A stretch of DNA of 64,000 nt from Agarophyton chilense (GCA_030374765.1 JARGXX010000095.1:2936462-3000461); one strand, 5' to 3'; counted from the stretch's first letter, positions 34,688-46,287 are shown. Made by a program: numbers and translations. The notes: a model not told the origin generated them from the sequence alone.

Positions 34688-35937
34688 CTCTGTCAATAAT
34701 GTGCTCCTTGTCTTGCCTCCACTTTCTGCATTCGCATCAATAAATAGAAAAAAGTCAGATCTCCGTCACAAAACAAACCCAAACCACATCAGCACGCCAC
34801 TCACCTCTATAGCTACCACTTATCCCATCTCTTGTCCAATCTTGCCCCCCTCTTCTCTTGCAGCAGCAAACAACGACAAGTCAGATCTCCTTCCCTAACG
34901 CATACAAGATACGATGGAAGCTCGCACTTACCTTTGATGCCACCATTTCCCGATCAACCATTGTCTTAAAAAGAAAGAAATATAAGTCAGACTTCCACCA
35001 AAAATCGAAACCAAATAACTTCAATGATGCACTCACCTCCTAAGAAACGTGCTCGGCTCAGTCCTTCTAGAATATCTCCCTCCTCACCCAATCGCTCCTT
35101 TCTGTCGCTTGGCAGCAGCAAAAAAAAACATGTCAAAACTCATTCCAAAAACAATACCAGACACAAGTAGCACTCGCACCTACCCGCACCTCCATCATTT
35201 CTTCTTCATACAACGTCGCCCGCACTTTTGTAACAATAAAAAAATACAAGTCAGATCTCCGTCAATAACAGAAAGAAATTACTCAGCGACGCACTCACCT
35301 CCTAAGCCGCTTGCTTGATTCACTTCCTTCAAGGAGGTTCCCCTCCCCACACAATCTTTCCTCTCCGTCGCTTCGCAGCAGCAAACAAGAACATGTCAGA
35401 TATCCTTCCTAAATCTCTACGAGACACCAGTACCACTCCCACTCACCTTTAACTCAACGAATCCTGGCCCCCCATTCCAACTTTCTGTCGCTTCGCAGCC
35501 ACAGTCAAAAATATGTCAGGTCTCCGTACAGATTGCAGGGCAGAACACGTAGCAAACTCACCTGTTCATCATCATGAGGGCCGCTGAAATAGGTTTCCCA
35601 TGTTAGCAACCGGAAGGAGAACAAACACACCAGGTCAATGTAGCGCGCCGCGTACCTCCAAATCGCAACCCACTCACCCGCCTACCCTCCACCCCACGCT
35701 GCATCACCCATCGCTCCCGTCGCTCGTCGCCCGCTTGCGCATGACCACAAACAGTTTCAAGGCCACAGATCAACATAGACGACGTACATCTCAATCGCAA
35801 GCTGGTCAACCCGTCACCCCCCACACCGCACCCCATCACTAAACGCCCCGGTCGTGATCAGCCCGCTCGCGCACAAATAGAAACAGAGTCAGCAATTGTG
35901 AAACGCACGCGCAATATCGCTTCTGACCCACCTAGAA
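34688..35937 (-). other. Dense array of short exons and ~75-110-nt introns (putative multi-exon transcript)
   Basis: On the minus strand about ten exon/intron units follow each other. Exons ending in AG|GT(G/A)AGT are at 35733-35678, 35583-35562, 35490-35447, 35370-35299, 35224-35180 (donor GTGCGA), 35107-35037, 34964-34932, 34856-34805 and 34725-34688. Most introns carry a TCTGAC-type branch site, then a T-rich tract, then AAG or CAG. Exons 35370-35299 and 35107-35037 are homologous and open in the same phase (D-x-x-ERL...EG..LEG), so exon modules were duplicated. I could not join one full-length coding frame: exon 35490-35447 has a stop in that phase. It could be a noncoding transcript, a broken gene, or a splice-like minisatellite. 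Confidence 0.5.
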
Positions 35938-36099
35938 ACCGCGAAAGGTCCACAAGGTCCAGAAGTCATCATATCACAGGATCTCAAGATCCCACAACCG
36001 CTCATCCGGCCAATACTCACAATCAATATAAGTACACGCCGCCGTTCAAAAATATACAACTTTGAATATTTTCATTCCAACCCACTTTCCAAGCCACAT

Positions 36100-39000
36100 A
36101 TGCGCCGTTTCTGTCTTGCCGCACGACTTGTGGGTGTCTCTGGCGCATCACTTGACCTTGGTGAGTACTTCTGATAAGTTTAAACTCTCCCCACCGCCCT
36201 CGTCGTGCATCTTCCTCACCTCCAGCCTGTATATAGTATCCCCCTCTCTCCTCGTCCTACGTCTTTTTCACCTCCCCGATTTACTTTCCGAGATCGCGCG
36301 CAGGCACCCTCCACACCATGTAGCCTTGTCGCTTCCCAAGAGCCACCTTCGAGACTAAAGGTCATACCTCCCTTGTCCAACACCAGCGCCGGTGTCGCTA
36401 CCGCTCCACCCGCAACGCCTTCGTCGCCACCACCCCAAAAGATGGAACTCAATTCTCACCACGCACGAAGCGTTCACGCGTCCAGACCGCAGACACCCGC
36501 TCCGTTGGCATCTCCAACCGCCTTTCCAACATCGTTTCGCTGGTAGAAGAGGACGACTACCCTTCGAGCCAGCTCGCTCTGGCCATACGCTCCGCAGACG
36601 CCGCCCACATTCTCAACGCTTCTCTTCGCTCCCCTTCTCCCAGCCCTCGCCCACTCGTGAAGCTTCATCCCATCGTCTCCTACATCTCATTCATCGCCAC
36701 CAAGCTCGGCAAATGCAAAGCCGAAGAACTCATTAACCTCCTCAAGGATCCCAACTACTCCCAAACACTCATTCAACAGGTTACCTCCGTCTCCCACTGC
36801 CTTTAACTTCATTCCAAACTATTCGAAGACACTGTCGACTCCATCGGCTTCAAATCCACAACCGTTCGTCACAATCCCTCAAACATCACTGCAACTCTCT
36901 ATCTCAAAAACCCCGTCGATGTCCTTCTCCAGCAACTTCGCTACGCCACTCGCGCTAACACCTTCTTCCACCCCGTCAGACAGTGTTCTTCAAATGGTTC
37001 TCTTGCATTCGCTCATCCCATGGCTTCAAAACTCGGCAGTTGTGTTTATCCGGACCTCAAACACCACATCTTCTGCTCTCAAGACGCAGATGTTAGTTGG
37101 CACAACGTGGACATCGCTGGCATAGAATCTTTCATTGGCTTCATCCAGCTCTACTCGGACAAGTCCTCCACCTCCATGAAAAGCTCCTCTATCACCTCCT
37201 ACCCCCTTCACATCACACTCCTCAACTTTTCAGACTCCTTCCGCCGCCATTGCATCTCCCGCAACTACACCCTCCTTGGCTACTTCCCCACCTCGTTCGA
37301 CGCCCCTTCCTCCCCATCCGACGAGGAATCCATCGAAGGCCACCTTATTTCTTCAGCCTTCATCCGCACCACCCGAATGGAACTCATCCAAGAATCTCTA
37401 CAAACCATCCTCAAACCCCTCGCTGCAGTCGCCCTCAAGGGTTTCCCTTTCCGTGATGAAGACCAGGTCATTAGACAGTGCCACCCAGTCATCGCAAACT
37501 ATGTTGCAGACATCCCAGAAGCCAAAGACATCCTCGCCCTCCTACACGGCACAAACCCATCCAAGCCGTGCCACAGATGCCTAACACCTCGCTCCGACCT
37601 CAACCTCCACCTCACTTCCGTATCCCCTCGAACTATTTCCCACACCCGTCGCACCAGATCCGCACACGACGCTCTTCTCAAGGATGCCAACGACGCCGAA
37701 CAACTTCGCTGACCGCCCGTAGCAAGAACTCTCAGAGACCAAGCAGCATCTGTCCTCCGCACAAACTCCTTCTCCGCGTACCATTCCTTCTTCGAAACAT
37801 ACCCTCTTCTAAATATATCCCCACTCCCCACCCCTTACTCTATCTTCCCCTTCGAACCCCTTCACACTTTCCATCTGGGTATCTCCAAGCTCGTCAAACT
37901 GGCAACCATCGAACGCTTGAAGTCCGACAGCCTCTTCACCACTCTCGCGTCCTCCAACGGCTCCTCGAAATCCTTTACATCCATCCGAAGCTCCCTTCTC
38001 ACCAACGCAAATAACATCCTCGCAGATATCGAAGCCAACTTCTCCGCACCCGGACTGCACATCGACTTTTCCACACCCGAAAAGGGTACATACCTAAACG
38101 GGTTCTTCACCTTGGACGGCATCAAAGGCATGCTCGAGGCAAAAGACTACCGCGCTGTCGACATGGTCTTCCCCTTCATAGGTGCCTTCTTCGACCGATG
38201 GTGCGGTGAAGGTGACACAGCTCCCATCACCTCCATCTTCACAGCATACGCAGACCTCTTCACCGCTACACTACACCACAACACCACCTCAGAATGGAGA
38301 GACCAACGACTTTGCGATCTCCAAGAACTCATCAAGCACTTCAAGTCTCTTTGCGTTTCCGTCCTCGCCCCTTTCCAAGCTTCTCACTTCGGAACACTGA
38401 AGTTCCACCTTCTGGACCACATCATTGCTGATATGGATTTATACGGAAGTCTTCAATTCACTGACGCCGGCATCTACGAACATGCACACCTCCTCTTCAA
38501 AAACCACTATCGACGCACATCCCGAAGATCCTCAACCGCTCACAGAGAAACAGTCGACGCAATCCAGCTCACAGAAGGCTTCCGAAACTGAGCCGCCATT
38601 CCCCACCACATTTCCTCCTCCTCAAACTCCTCCTTCCGTCATGCTCGACGGTTTTCCATGGTCCGCGACGGTACCACCGTTCTCTTCTGCGACATCATCA
38701 CTGCAAAGAAGTACCTCCGTGCAAACCGAAACTGCTCCAATGCCTCTCTCTCAAACATGTTCACTTCTTCCACCCTTTCTTTCATCACCCAAATCTCACG
38801 CGACGCCATTTCACCCTTTCACGACCTGTGCCTCGAAGCTCTCGGACTCTCTTCCTCTTCCCTGTCTCTCTTCTCTCTTACCTTATCCCTGGTCAACTCC
38901 GCCTTCATCCCCAGCGGGTTCACCCCCGCCTTGCAAGACGTCGACCAAACATTCAACTGCATCCGCTTCAGAGAACCACCAGTCCCCGTCACACAGCGCA

Positions 39001-39149
39001 TATTTGCCACCTCCACCTTCGGTCCTTCCAAACTTCAAAAGTTCTCTCACATTCTCGTCTGTGGTACTCCACCACCTAACTGCAACTTCCCCACTGTTTG
39101 GGTCTGCAAGCTCCTCGCCCTTATTCGCTTTCCCAAAAAAGATGAAAAT
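36100..39149 (+). pseudogene. Plavaka-like (CACTA/KDZ-related) DNA transposase, decayed
   Basis: One frame can be followed from ATG 36100 through a likely intron (36161-36303, GTGAGT...CAG) to the edge of the satellite at 39,150. A zinc-finger-like start (PCRFPRATFETKG...H..RRC) is followed by 'KNPVDVLLQQLRYATRANTF', 'DADVSWHNVDIAG', 'YPLHITLLNFSD', 'TLLGYFPTSFDA', then 'HPVIANYVADIPEAKDIL' and 'HGTNPSKPCHRCL'. This resembles the order of Plavaka transposases known mainly from fungi. Stops break it: TAG next to the inner ATG (~36,319), TAA near 36,806, TGA at 37,710 and TGA at 38,589. The frame itself is not shifted. No terminal inverted repeats were found. Confidence 0.65.
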
Positions 39150-40350
39150 CCTATATATATTACAGGTTGTAAGTGTGGGCTGGCGCTTGGTAAAACGCGG
39201 TTGTCAGTAGCGCTTGGTAATTACATACACCAAGCGCCACGCGCTGCATTCGACGTATGTGCGATTTTGACACCCTGGATGGAAAACGTTGTGCTGGAGA
39301 GCGCGTATGACACATTGGCACGCTCAAAAAATCGTGGCTAATTGCGCTCAGGCGCTTCGTTCGGGTAACGTAGCGCGCGACTTGCCAGATGTTGGGGCGC
39401 AGCACCCATTTTTGCAATTTTTGCTTTTGAAAAAATCATAAATTTTAGGCGCGCTGGGCTTCCTGCCAAATCCTGCGTTTGCACATGTTTTATTGTAACA
39501 TTTTTGCTGCACAACGTGGAGGCGTGCGTCGAGTGTGGCACTCAAAGGCGCTTGGTTTCAGCCACATCTCCGCTGCACAGTCGAGCTGTGTTGTAAGCTG
39601 GATAATGTGCGAAAATTTTATCAAAAGAAAGGGTTAGGGTATGCGTTTGCGCTTGGTTCTGTGGCGATTTCGTGGAGGCAGTTGGCACATTGTCAGGCGT
39701 TTTGTATGTGCGTTTTTGGGGTCGTGTACGCGGCTGAAAAAGGTGCGTTTGCGCTTGGTTCTAGGATGGTTTCCATATCCGGCAACACTGGGGGTCGATA
39801 TTCGTTGGTATTGTCAAGTCCAATGTAGGTTGAGTGTGGTGAGTAGTAGGTCACGCGAGTGCTGGCGCCACACTCTCAGCTAAAGAGGATGCGTGCAGTG
39901 CGTTTAGTGAGGTAGGGATGACGTATGCTTAACGATGACAGGTAGATTCTTATGACGTTAAGGTTTGTCCAACAGTGGCATCGCCACTAAGTAGCTATCG
40001 GTCAGGGCCTACGGGAGTTTACGTTTTCGTAGAGGATACCAGTGTGTACGGGCTTTTACAGGTTTCAGGGGTTTAGGGGTTTAGGGGTTTAGGGGTTTTA
40101 GGGGAAGCTTTACCTTTATGGGATTTTGAATTTACGGAGAGGAAAACTTTGTTTAGAGGTTTTAGGGGTTTTAGAGGTTCAGGGGTTCAGAGGCTTAGGG
40201 GTTTTAGGGGAAACTTTACCTTTATGGGATTTTTATTTACGGAGAGGAAATCATTGTTTAGGGGTTGGAGGGCTTTAGGGGTTTTAGGGGAAGCTTTACG
40301 TTTATTGAATTTTAGGGGTTTTAGGGGTCTAGAGTCGAGACATCAAGTTC
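39150..40350. repeat. Subtelomere-like satellite unit, copy A
   Basis: It starts CCTATATATATTACAGG and contains a 9-bp inverted repeat GCGCTTGGT...ACCAAGCGC. It ends in runs of TTTAGGGG and TTTTAGGGG (40,067-40,345). Copies B and C at 61.8 and 62.9 kb are nearly identical over ~1.07 kb. It cuts the end of the transposase pseudogene. A 97-aa frame inside recurs in the other copies but begins with GTG and shifts in copy C. Confidence 0.9.
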
Positions 40351-40746
40351 CAGTATAGTACGAATGCGTGGTGTACAGATTGTTTGAGGGTGTACTCGAT
40401 ATCTGTGGTGGTTGGATAAAGTTCTGTTTTGAGTGACCTGCATTCGATAAGTGTACTGGGCTTTATGTGTGTAACTGATAGAGAGAGTAGGTTGTTTCGT
40501 TACACTGTATTTTTGAGGCGGAGTTGGCGTATTTAGGGGCTGAGGTTGAGCTGGAAATAGAGACGTTTGAAAAATGCTTGTTGCTGGATTGGGTGTAATG
40601 TAACGGTCGAATATGGGGTGTTTGGCGTTATACTTAAGTATAAAGAGGAGGACATGTGTGTTTCTGTGGCAAGGAAGAGAGTTGAATGCAAAATGGAGGA
40701 AGAAGAATGGGTGTTTATTGTACCGGGTTGGAATCTAAAATCGTGC
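40351..40746. other. Spacer between satellite and helicase gene
   Basis: It holds the 3' flank of the helicase gene. I see no other gene or repeat. Confidence 0.4.
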
Positions 40747-43700
40747 CTAAATGAGTGTTGTGGTTGACTTCCACCAAGCTGCAAGGCGTAGAATGTTGGG
40801 TACGGCAAAGTGGTTGTTGTGTGTTAACCAATCATGAAACATGGCGTCTATTTCAAGGTGGGGGGGTGAGGAATCTTGGGAGGATTGGGAAATGGAGTTG
40901 AACTTGGATTGCATGCGGCCGTCAAAGAGGTGGAGTGCAATTTTGGAGCGAGTTTTGGAGCATGTTCGCCACAAGACCCATGCCAGTTGATAGAGCGAAA
41001 TGAAGATGCAGTGTCTTGTTCCAAAAGTGTGCGGTTGAGAATGAGTTTTGAGTCCCTTGCAGAATCCGAGATGGCATCGGTAGCAGGTTCCTTGAGGTGA
41101 TTTATCGAACCTGCAGTTGCGCGATATATGGTGCGGCGAAAAGCATCTGAAGCATCGTTGACGGGAATGGGGGCATGCATGATCGTCCGTCAAGTGCACT
41201 TGCGTTTTTTCGTGCAGCAAGCATGGCACACAGAGAGGGGCAAGTCGGCGGGAGAGCTCCTCGAAGTGTGACACGATTTGTTGCGGTGTTTTTCGTTCCA
41301 AGGTGTAAAAGAAGGTGGCAGAGTGCGACTGAGATTGAGAAGGAGCGACAGTGGGGGATTGAGTTGCAGCGGATGGATGCGTGGTTGTCAGCAACGGCGA
41401 TGGGGTGGAGGTGGGGGGTCGTGGTGGACGACTGGCGTGGGGTTTGGGACTTTGTGTTGGGCCGCCGTTGTTGTTGATGTTTTGGTTGTTTAAGGATGTT
41501 CTGTTTGATTGATTGGGACCGTTTTTTGGCGGCATGGGCGTTTGTGGGGAAGCGCTGGGTGACGGTGGAATGGATTGGGCGTGCTGAGAGGCAAATGGGG
41601 TAGCGGAAACGGAGCTTCGTTCCGGGGTGGGAGAGGGGGAGACGGCTGCGATGCTATTGCAAATATCGCAATTAAGAACCGAAGGAGAGAAAAGACAGAT
41701 GCCTGGTTCTTTTCCGTCCATGTGGAAATAGAGGGCGTTTCTTCGACAAACAGATTTGCATTCGACCCAATGCTGCGCTTCCAACCAACGCTCCGTGGAA
41801 AGTGCTTGGTTGTATATGCGATTGGGCTCCTCAAACGCATTTGTGTTGGATGAGGACGAAGAAAGAGTTTCCGTGACGAGTTTGAAGTAGGGCTGGAAAT
41901 AAATGGTGACGCAAGTGGATGGGTTTCCATCGCGGCCGGCCCTGCCGGCCTGTTGCGCGAGGTCGCAAAGACTCGCTACTCCACCAAAGTTGAAAACCAG
42001 GCGAACATTGGGAACGTCGATGCCCGTACCAAAAGAAGAGGTGCAAACCATGAAGAGAATGTGGTTGGTTGTGGGTGCGCTGGAAGAAGGCGGAGAGTTC
42101 CAAAGGGTGTGAGCCCGGCGTTTACGAACATCGGAGAGACCAGAATGGTACAGGAGAACAGTGACAGTAGTGGATTGTTTAAGGGCACCAAAAGAAGAAC
42201 GCGAAGCGGCGAGAGCTTCATGGACAGCTTCGGCAGCCGGGCGTGTTAACGAGAATATAAGAACGCGAGCTAGGGTTGTGTCACCCGACGAGTGAAGCAA
42301 TCGAGCCACATGCTCTTGCATGATTGAGACGCCCAGCTGAAGCAGGTATCCAAACACATCCTGAAAGTGGCCATGAGCGGCGCGAAAGCGTGTGGCACGC
42401 GAAGTGCTGGGGGCTGAGCTTAGGTGATACACGACAAAAGAAATGTTGTTTCTTGCAGTCGAAGAAGCGTACACATGCGCGTTCGGGATGTGCAGCTGCG
42501 ACAGAAGAAGGGGGCGGTCGCGCGGCGGCACTGTCGCGCTTAAAAGCACGCGAGGGATCTTTGTGGGAATATGGCCGAAGCAGTTGTGGAGGTTGGCCAA
42601 GCACGGGCGAAAGTGTTGCCATAAAAGAAATAAGTGACATTCATCGATGGCAATGCGGGCGAGGTGGTCGGCGGCGATCAGTCGCGTGGTGAACTCTGTA
42701 AAAGAAGGAAGAGAAAGTCTTTCAGCGGAAAAGATGTAAATGTCGGCAAAGGAGTGCAATCCGGGAGGGGTGGGTGTACGAGAAGCACGAAGGCCGAAGA
42801 GCTGAGCGCGCAGTTCGTATTCACTGAGCAAGGCTGTGAGAGGGGTGATGAGAACGGTGGAGTATTTGCCCTTTTCCATGAAGACGGGGAGCAGAAGAGA
42901 TAGTATTTTTCCAGATCCAGTCGGCTGGAGTAGTAGCATGTTGGAAAGCCTGTTGTACACGGCCGCTGTGTTCACAAATTGTTGGTGGGACTTGAATAAA
43001 GCGGAGTCGTTGGAAAGTGCCTGTCTTAGTGCTCGGAGCATTTCTGATGTAATATTTTCGTAGGTCACAAGCGGTTGTTGTAAGAGAGAAGCTCCACCGC
43101 GCGGTATGGCGGCTGCCATAAAAGCAGGCGGATGTGGATTGAAAGGATGAGAGGCGGCCAGGTTTAGGTTGATTTGAGAATGGGGGATCGCAGAGCGGTC
43201 AGTGGGAGGGGACGGGGTTGGCTGCGATGTATGGATGGAGCGCTTTGGTTCAGGTGTAGGTAGAACTGTGTCACTAACCGGACGTTTTCTGTGGTGTTGT
43301 TGTTGTTGTTGTTGGGTGAGGGGAGCATTAAGAAGAAGACCGAGATACTGGTGCCATTTGCTGGACCACTCGCGATATTTGGAAAGTTGAGAGTGCTGCA
43401 AACCGGATATGTCATGTGGTGTACGAGCGTAAAGAAAAGCGGCGGTGTGCGCAGAGTGGCCCGCCTGGCCATGGGCAGTGGTCAATAGCTCTTCCAAGAT
43501 GTGATCGGCTACAGAAGATGCGGTGACATTGGAAACTGTGTTGGTCATTCCCACGGTGAAGTTTCTATAGTCGTTGAAGGATATCGGGAAACCGCGTTTG
43601 CTCAAGTGAGAGCTGATTATCGAGCGGATGGTGTTTGCGGCATACGGAATTCCGCAGTTGGCGAACAGCATTTTCCAATGCATCTGGAAACAGTTTTCTC

Positions 43701-46287
43701 CGTGTAGGCAGCGGACGATATATGCTTCAAACGGACGTATCAGAGTCAAGTACATGAGCAGAAGACGGGATGTTTGGGCATCGGGAAAGCGAGCAATCGG
43801 AGTGGCGGCCCCTTTGCTGTTTCGCGTTTTCATGTAACGGCAAATGAGGACAGGCGATTTGTCGATGAGCATGAGACAACGTTGAAAGTGTTGGTCGTTG
43901 TGGATACGGTATGTCTCAATCTCTGTGCCGCGCGCAGGAGAGCCCGACGAAAGGTGTAGCGCAACCAACAGGCGTTCTTGGATTTTCTGTGCACATGAGA
44001 GCCACCTCGACAACGCATGCGTGAACATATCGGTGCCCAAAATGTCGGTTGTGGGCAGTTGTGTGCGGGGAAAGGTACCGTTTTGCTTGCGTTGCGGAAG
44101 AAACGGAGTGTGGTCGGTGTTGGAGTTGTGGGGCATGGAAGACGTGAGACAAGTGAAAACGAAAGCCATGTTTTGTTCGATAAATGGGCGGTTGTTGAGG
44201 TTGGTAAGGAAAGAAAAGCCTGGGCTTTTGTTGAAGGAGTCGTCCTGAAGTGAGTGTAGCGCGTTTGTGAAACCGGTTGGCAGAGCGTGGCCAAGAAGCA
44301 GGTCGTTGTGAAGAGTATGTTGTATTTCTTTGTGTAGAGTTAAAACCAAAGAGCCGACTTCTGAGAGGGCGAGGTGAGTGTCACGCACTATGCCGCAGGA
44401 CGGGTGAACATCACAATTGTGGAAAGAAACGAACATTTCCTCGCGAGAGGATATGGACATTGCAAGCGTGAGTGTCTTTCTGACAAACGAAAGGGCGTTG
44501 TTGGAATCAGCGTCGATTGCCGCGTCGATGGTACGCATGCGTTCTTGAACGTGAACTGTGCGTTCGGAAGCAGGGGTGGCAGGTTGCAACAGGGGAGAAG
44601 ATTTGGAGAGCACGTGCAGTTCGTGTATGGCGCAGGCACAGATGCCATATTGAAGAGCGGCGAAGAGGTGCGTCACATCTGAGGCGGCTGCAAAACGAAA
44701 GGAGGTATTGTTGGGGTCGTGAGAAATGACCGTGTCGTAAGGCTCAGGCGTGCGGTCAGACGGCAAGGGGGCAGCGATAGGCGGGTTGGGGTCGGTGCTT
44801 ATCACGCTTGCGCAAGCAATGAAGTTGCGAACGGAGAGGAGATCTAAAGAGTGGTATGGCGCTAAAGATTGAAGCAAGAAGGGCTTGAGCGCGCTATGGA
44901 CCGCTGGGCCATGTTGGGTTGGAGGAAAGGGGGCGGGGAGCTCACCAGAGGAAGACATGCGAATGGCATCCAACACGGAAGTAGTGTAGCAGTACATGAG
45001 GTCTGAGTCGGGTACGAGATGAGGGAGGTTTGCCCTTGTCCTGTAAGTAAACACAAGCAAACGGGAAATGTGTGAAGCGTAACGCTTGAGGGTTTCAGTG
45101 GAGACAGTTTTAAAAGCTGTGTCGGTGCGCTTGTTGAGGCGGTCCAAGAAAGCCAGGGAGGTCTTACTAACCAAAATGTTCACCTGAGAGAGGTAGTCGA
45201 AGATGTGGTGGGTGATGGTGCTTTCAGCGGATGTGGGCGTTGTGCCAGTTCTGGATAGTTGAGCCGCCACATCCAGATGAACATGAAGCGAGTGAAGAAC
45301 GATGTCAAACTTGGAAAAGGTGATGAAAGAATTCTTCTCCGAGTGGTGACGAAGCAAAGGGTCTGATTGCGAACAAGGAGCGCCGGTGTTGAACTTTTGT
45401 AAAAAGTGGTTAATGTGTTGAAGCGGGGGCTCGATGCCTTTGGCAGTCGTTGCCACTGGACGATGGGGTGGTTGGAGACAAACAGGCTGCGCCGGGGGGG
45501 TCTCAGGCCGTGCCGCAGGCGCCTGCGGAACCTGGAAAGTTTTGGACAAGCAGCCTATGGGTTGAGCATTGGTAACGGGGAATAAACGGCGACGAACGCC
45601 GCCGTACACTGTCTGCAAGGCAATACGGCCCGACGAGACGGTACGGTCAAGGTGTGGCTGGGCAACCGCAGGCGACATGTTGTGGCATTCGATCAGATGC
45701 GCTTGCAAACGAACGGGGTCGAGGTAGCAGAATTTGCAGAGCGGGCACTGATAGCCATTGTGAATGGCGATGTGTGCCAGGGGCGTGAGGAACGTAGAGG
45801 GCCCGGACACAAATTGAGCGTTGTGTTGGGGGCGATACTTTTGCCACACGGGGGCAACGGTAGAGTTGTTGCGCAAGGTGTGCACCTCGTGCAGGATTGC
45901 CATTGACATGGGACGTGCAGTTTCCAACGGGATGGAGTGCTGTTTGCGCAGGTGATGTTGGATTGCGCGGGCAGACGGCAGCCCACACTGGCAGTTGACG
46001 CACAACGGAAAGAACCCAATAGAATGAATACCCATATTCACAATGGTACCGAGTGCCATGATAAAAGAGGAAGAATCGTCGGCTGCATTCGTGTCGGTAA
46101 CGCGTAAGTCGGGATTGGGTTGGGCATGGGCGTCACGCGCCACGGGCGGAGGCGGTGGGGGGAGCAGGGGATTAGGGGGAGTGGGCGGTGAGATGTTCAC
46201 CGCAGCCCTCGGTGGGCTGTGCCCCGAAGAGGGGATGAACGCGGGCAAGCCATGTTCGCCGGCGGAGGATAAGCTGTTTTGCGACAT
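40747..46287 (-). CDS. RecQ-family helicase fused to a tyrosine-recombinase-like domain and C2H2 fingers (telomere-linked helicase type)
   Basis: The single exon encodes 1,846 aa from ATG 46287 (MSQNSLSS). Two C2H2 units lie near residues 94-115 (CVNCQCGLPSA...H..KQH) and 180-200 (CPLCKFCYLD...H..ECH), the layout of OrsD-like domains. Residues ~700-960 have an 'SPARGTEIETY' arginine box, 'FNDYRNF' and 'GHSAHTAAFLYAR', a pattern like R...R...GHS..TA...Y of tyrosine recombinases. After a QQQQQQ and Pro-rich linker comes a RecQ core: PTGSGK near 1121, 'IAIDECHLFLLWQHFRP' near 1212, 'LLSATVPP', 'FGTGIDVPNVRLVFNFG' and 'QQAGRAGRDG' near 1446. Near 1712 there is a CCHC knuckle (CFRCFSPHHISRNC) followed by CYRCHLGFC. 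Fungal subtelomeric helicases combine similar parts. The reading frame is intact, so the gene is probably functional or recent. Confidence 0.85.
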   Translation of the reverse strand: MSQNSLSSAGEHGLPAFIPSSGHSPPRAAVNISPPTPPNPLLPPPPPPVARDAHAQPNPDLRVTDTNAADDSSSFIMALGTIVNMGIHSIGFFPLCVNCQCGLPSARAIQHHLRKQHSIPLETARPMSMAILHEVHTLRNNSTVAPVWQKYRPQHNAQFVSGPSTFLTPLAHIAIHNGYQCPLCKFCYLDPVRLQAHLIECHNMSPAVAQPHLDRTVSSGRIALQTVYGGVRRRLFPVTNAQPIGCLSKTFQVPQAPAARPETPPAQPVCLQPPHRPVATTAKGIEPPLQHINHFLQKFNTGAPCSQSDPLLRHHSEKNSFITFSKFDIVLHSLHVHLDVAAQLSRTGTTPTSAESTITHHIFDYLSQVNILVSKTSLAFLDRLNKRTDTAFKTVSTETLKRYASHISRLLVFTYRTRANLPHLVPDSDLMYCYTTSVLDAIRMSSSGELPAPFPPTQHGPAVHSALKPFLLQSLAPYHSLDLLSVRNFIACASVISTDPNPPIAAPLPSDRTPEPYDTVISHDPNNTSFRFAAASDVTHLFAALQYGICACAIHELHVLSKSSPLLQPATPASERTVHVQERMRTIDAAIDADSNNALSFVRKTLTLAMSISSREEMFVSFHNCDVHPSCGIVRDTHLALSEVGSLVLTLHKEIQHTLHNDLLLGHALPTGFTNALHSLQDDSFNKSPGFSFLTNLNNRPFIEQNMAFVFTCLTSSMPHNSNTDHTPFLPQRKQNGTFPRTQLPTTDILGTDMFTHALSRWLSCAQKIQERLLVALHLSSGSPARGTEIETYRIHNDQHFQRCLMLIDKSPVLICRYMKTRNSKGAATPIARFPDAQTSRLLLMYLTLIRPFEAYIVRCLHGENCFQMHWKMLFANCGIPYAANTIRSIISSHLSKRGFPISFNDYRNFTVGMTNTVSNVTASSVADHILEELLTTAHGQAGHSAHTAAFLYARTPHDISGLQHSQLSKYREWSSKWHQYLGLLLNAPLTQQQQQQHHRKRPVSDTVLPTPEPKRSIHTSQPTPSPPTDRSAIPHSQINLNLAASHPFNPHPPAFMAAAIPRGGASLLQQPLVTYENITSEMLRALRQALSNDSALFKSHQQFVNTAAVYNRLSNMLLLQPTGSGKILSLLLPVFMEKGKYSTVLITPLTALLSEYELRAQLFGLRASRTPTPPGLHSFADIYIFSAERLSLPSFTEFTTRLIAADHLARIAIDECHLFLLWQHFRPCLANLHNCFGHIPTKIPRVLLSATVPPRDRPLLLSQLHIPNAHVYASSTARNNISFVVYHLSSAPSTSRATRFRAAHGHFQDVFGYLLQLGVSIMQEHVARLLHSSGDTTLARVLIFSLTRPAAEAVHEALAASRSSFGALKQSTTVTVLLYHSGLSDVRKRRAHTLWNSPPSSSAPTTNHILFMVCTSSFGTGIDVPNVRLVFNFGGVASLCDLAQQAGRAGRDGNPSTCVTIYFQPYFKLVTETLSSSSSNTNAFEEPNRIYNQALSTERWLEAQHWVECKSVCRRNALYFHMDGKEPGICLFSPSVLNCDICNSIAAVSPSPTPERSSVSATPFASQHAQSIPPSPSASPQTPMPPKNGPNQSNRTSLNNQNINNNGGPTQSPKPHASRPPRPPTSTPSPLLTTTHPSAATQSPTVAPSQSQSHSATFFYTLERKTPQQIVSHFEELSRRLAPLCVPCLLHEKTQVHLTDDHACPHSRQRCFRCFSPHHISRNCRFDKSPQGTCYRCHLGFCKGLKTHSQPHTFGTRHCIFISLYQLAWVLWRTCSKTRSKIALHLFDGRMQSKFNSISQSSQDSSPPHLEIDAMFHDWLTHNNHFAVPNILRLAAWWKSTTTLI

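Noticed and set aside
39535..39828. 97-aa ORF repeated in satellite copies A and B
   Set aside because: It starts with GTG, is frameshifted in copy C, and looks like a passenger of the repeat.
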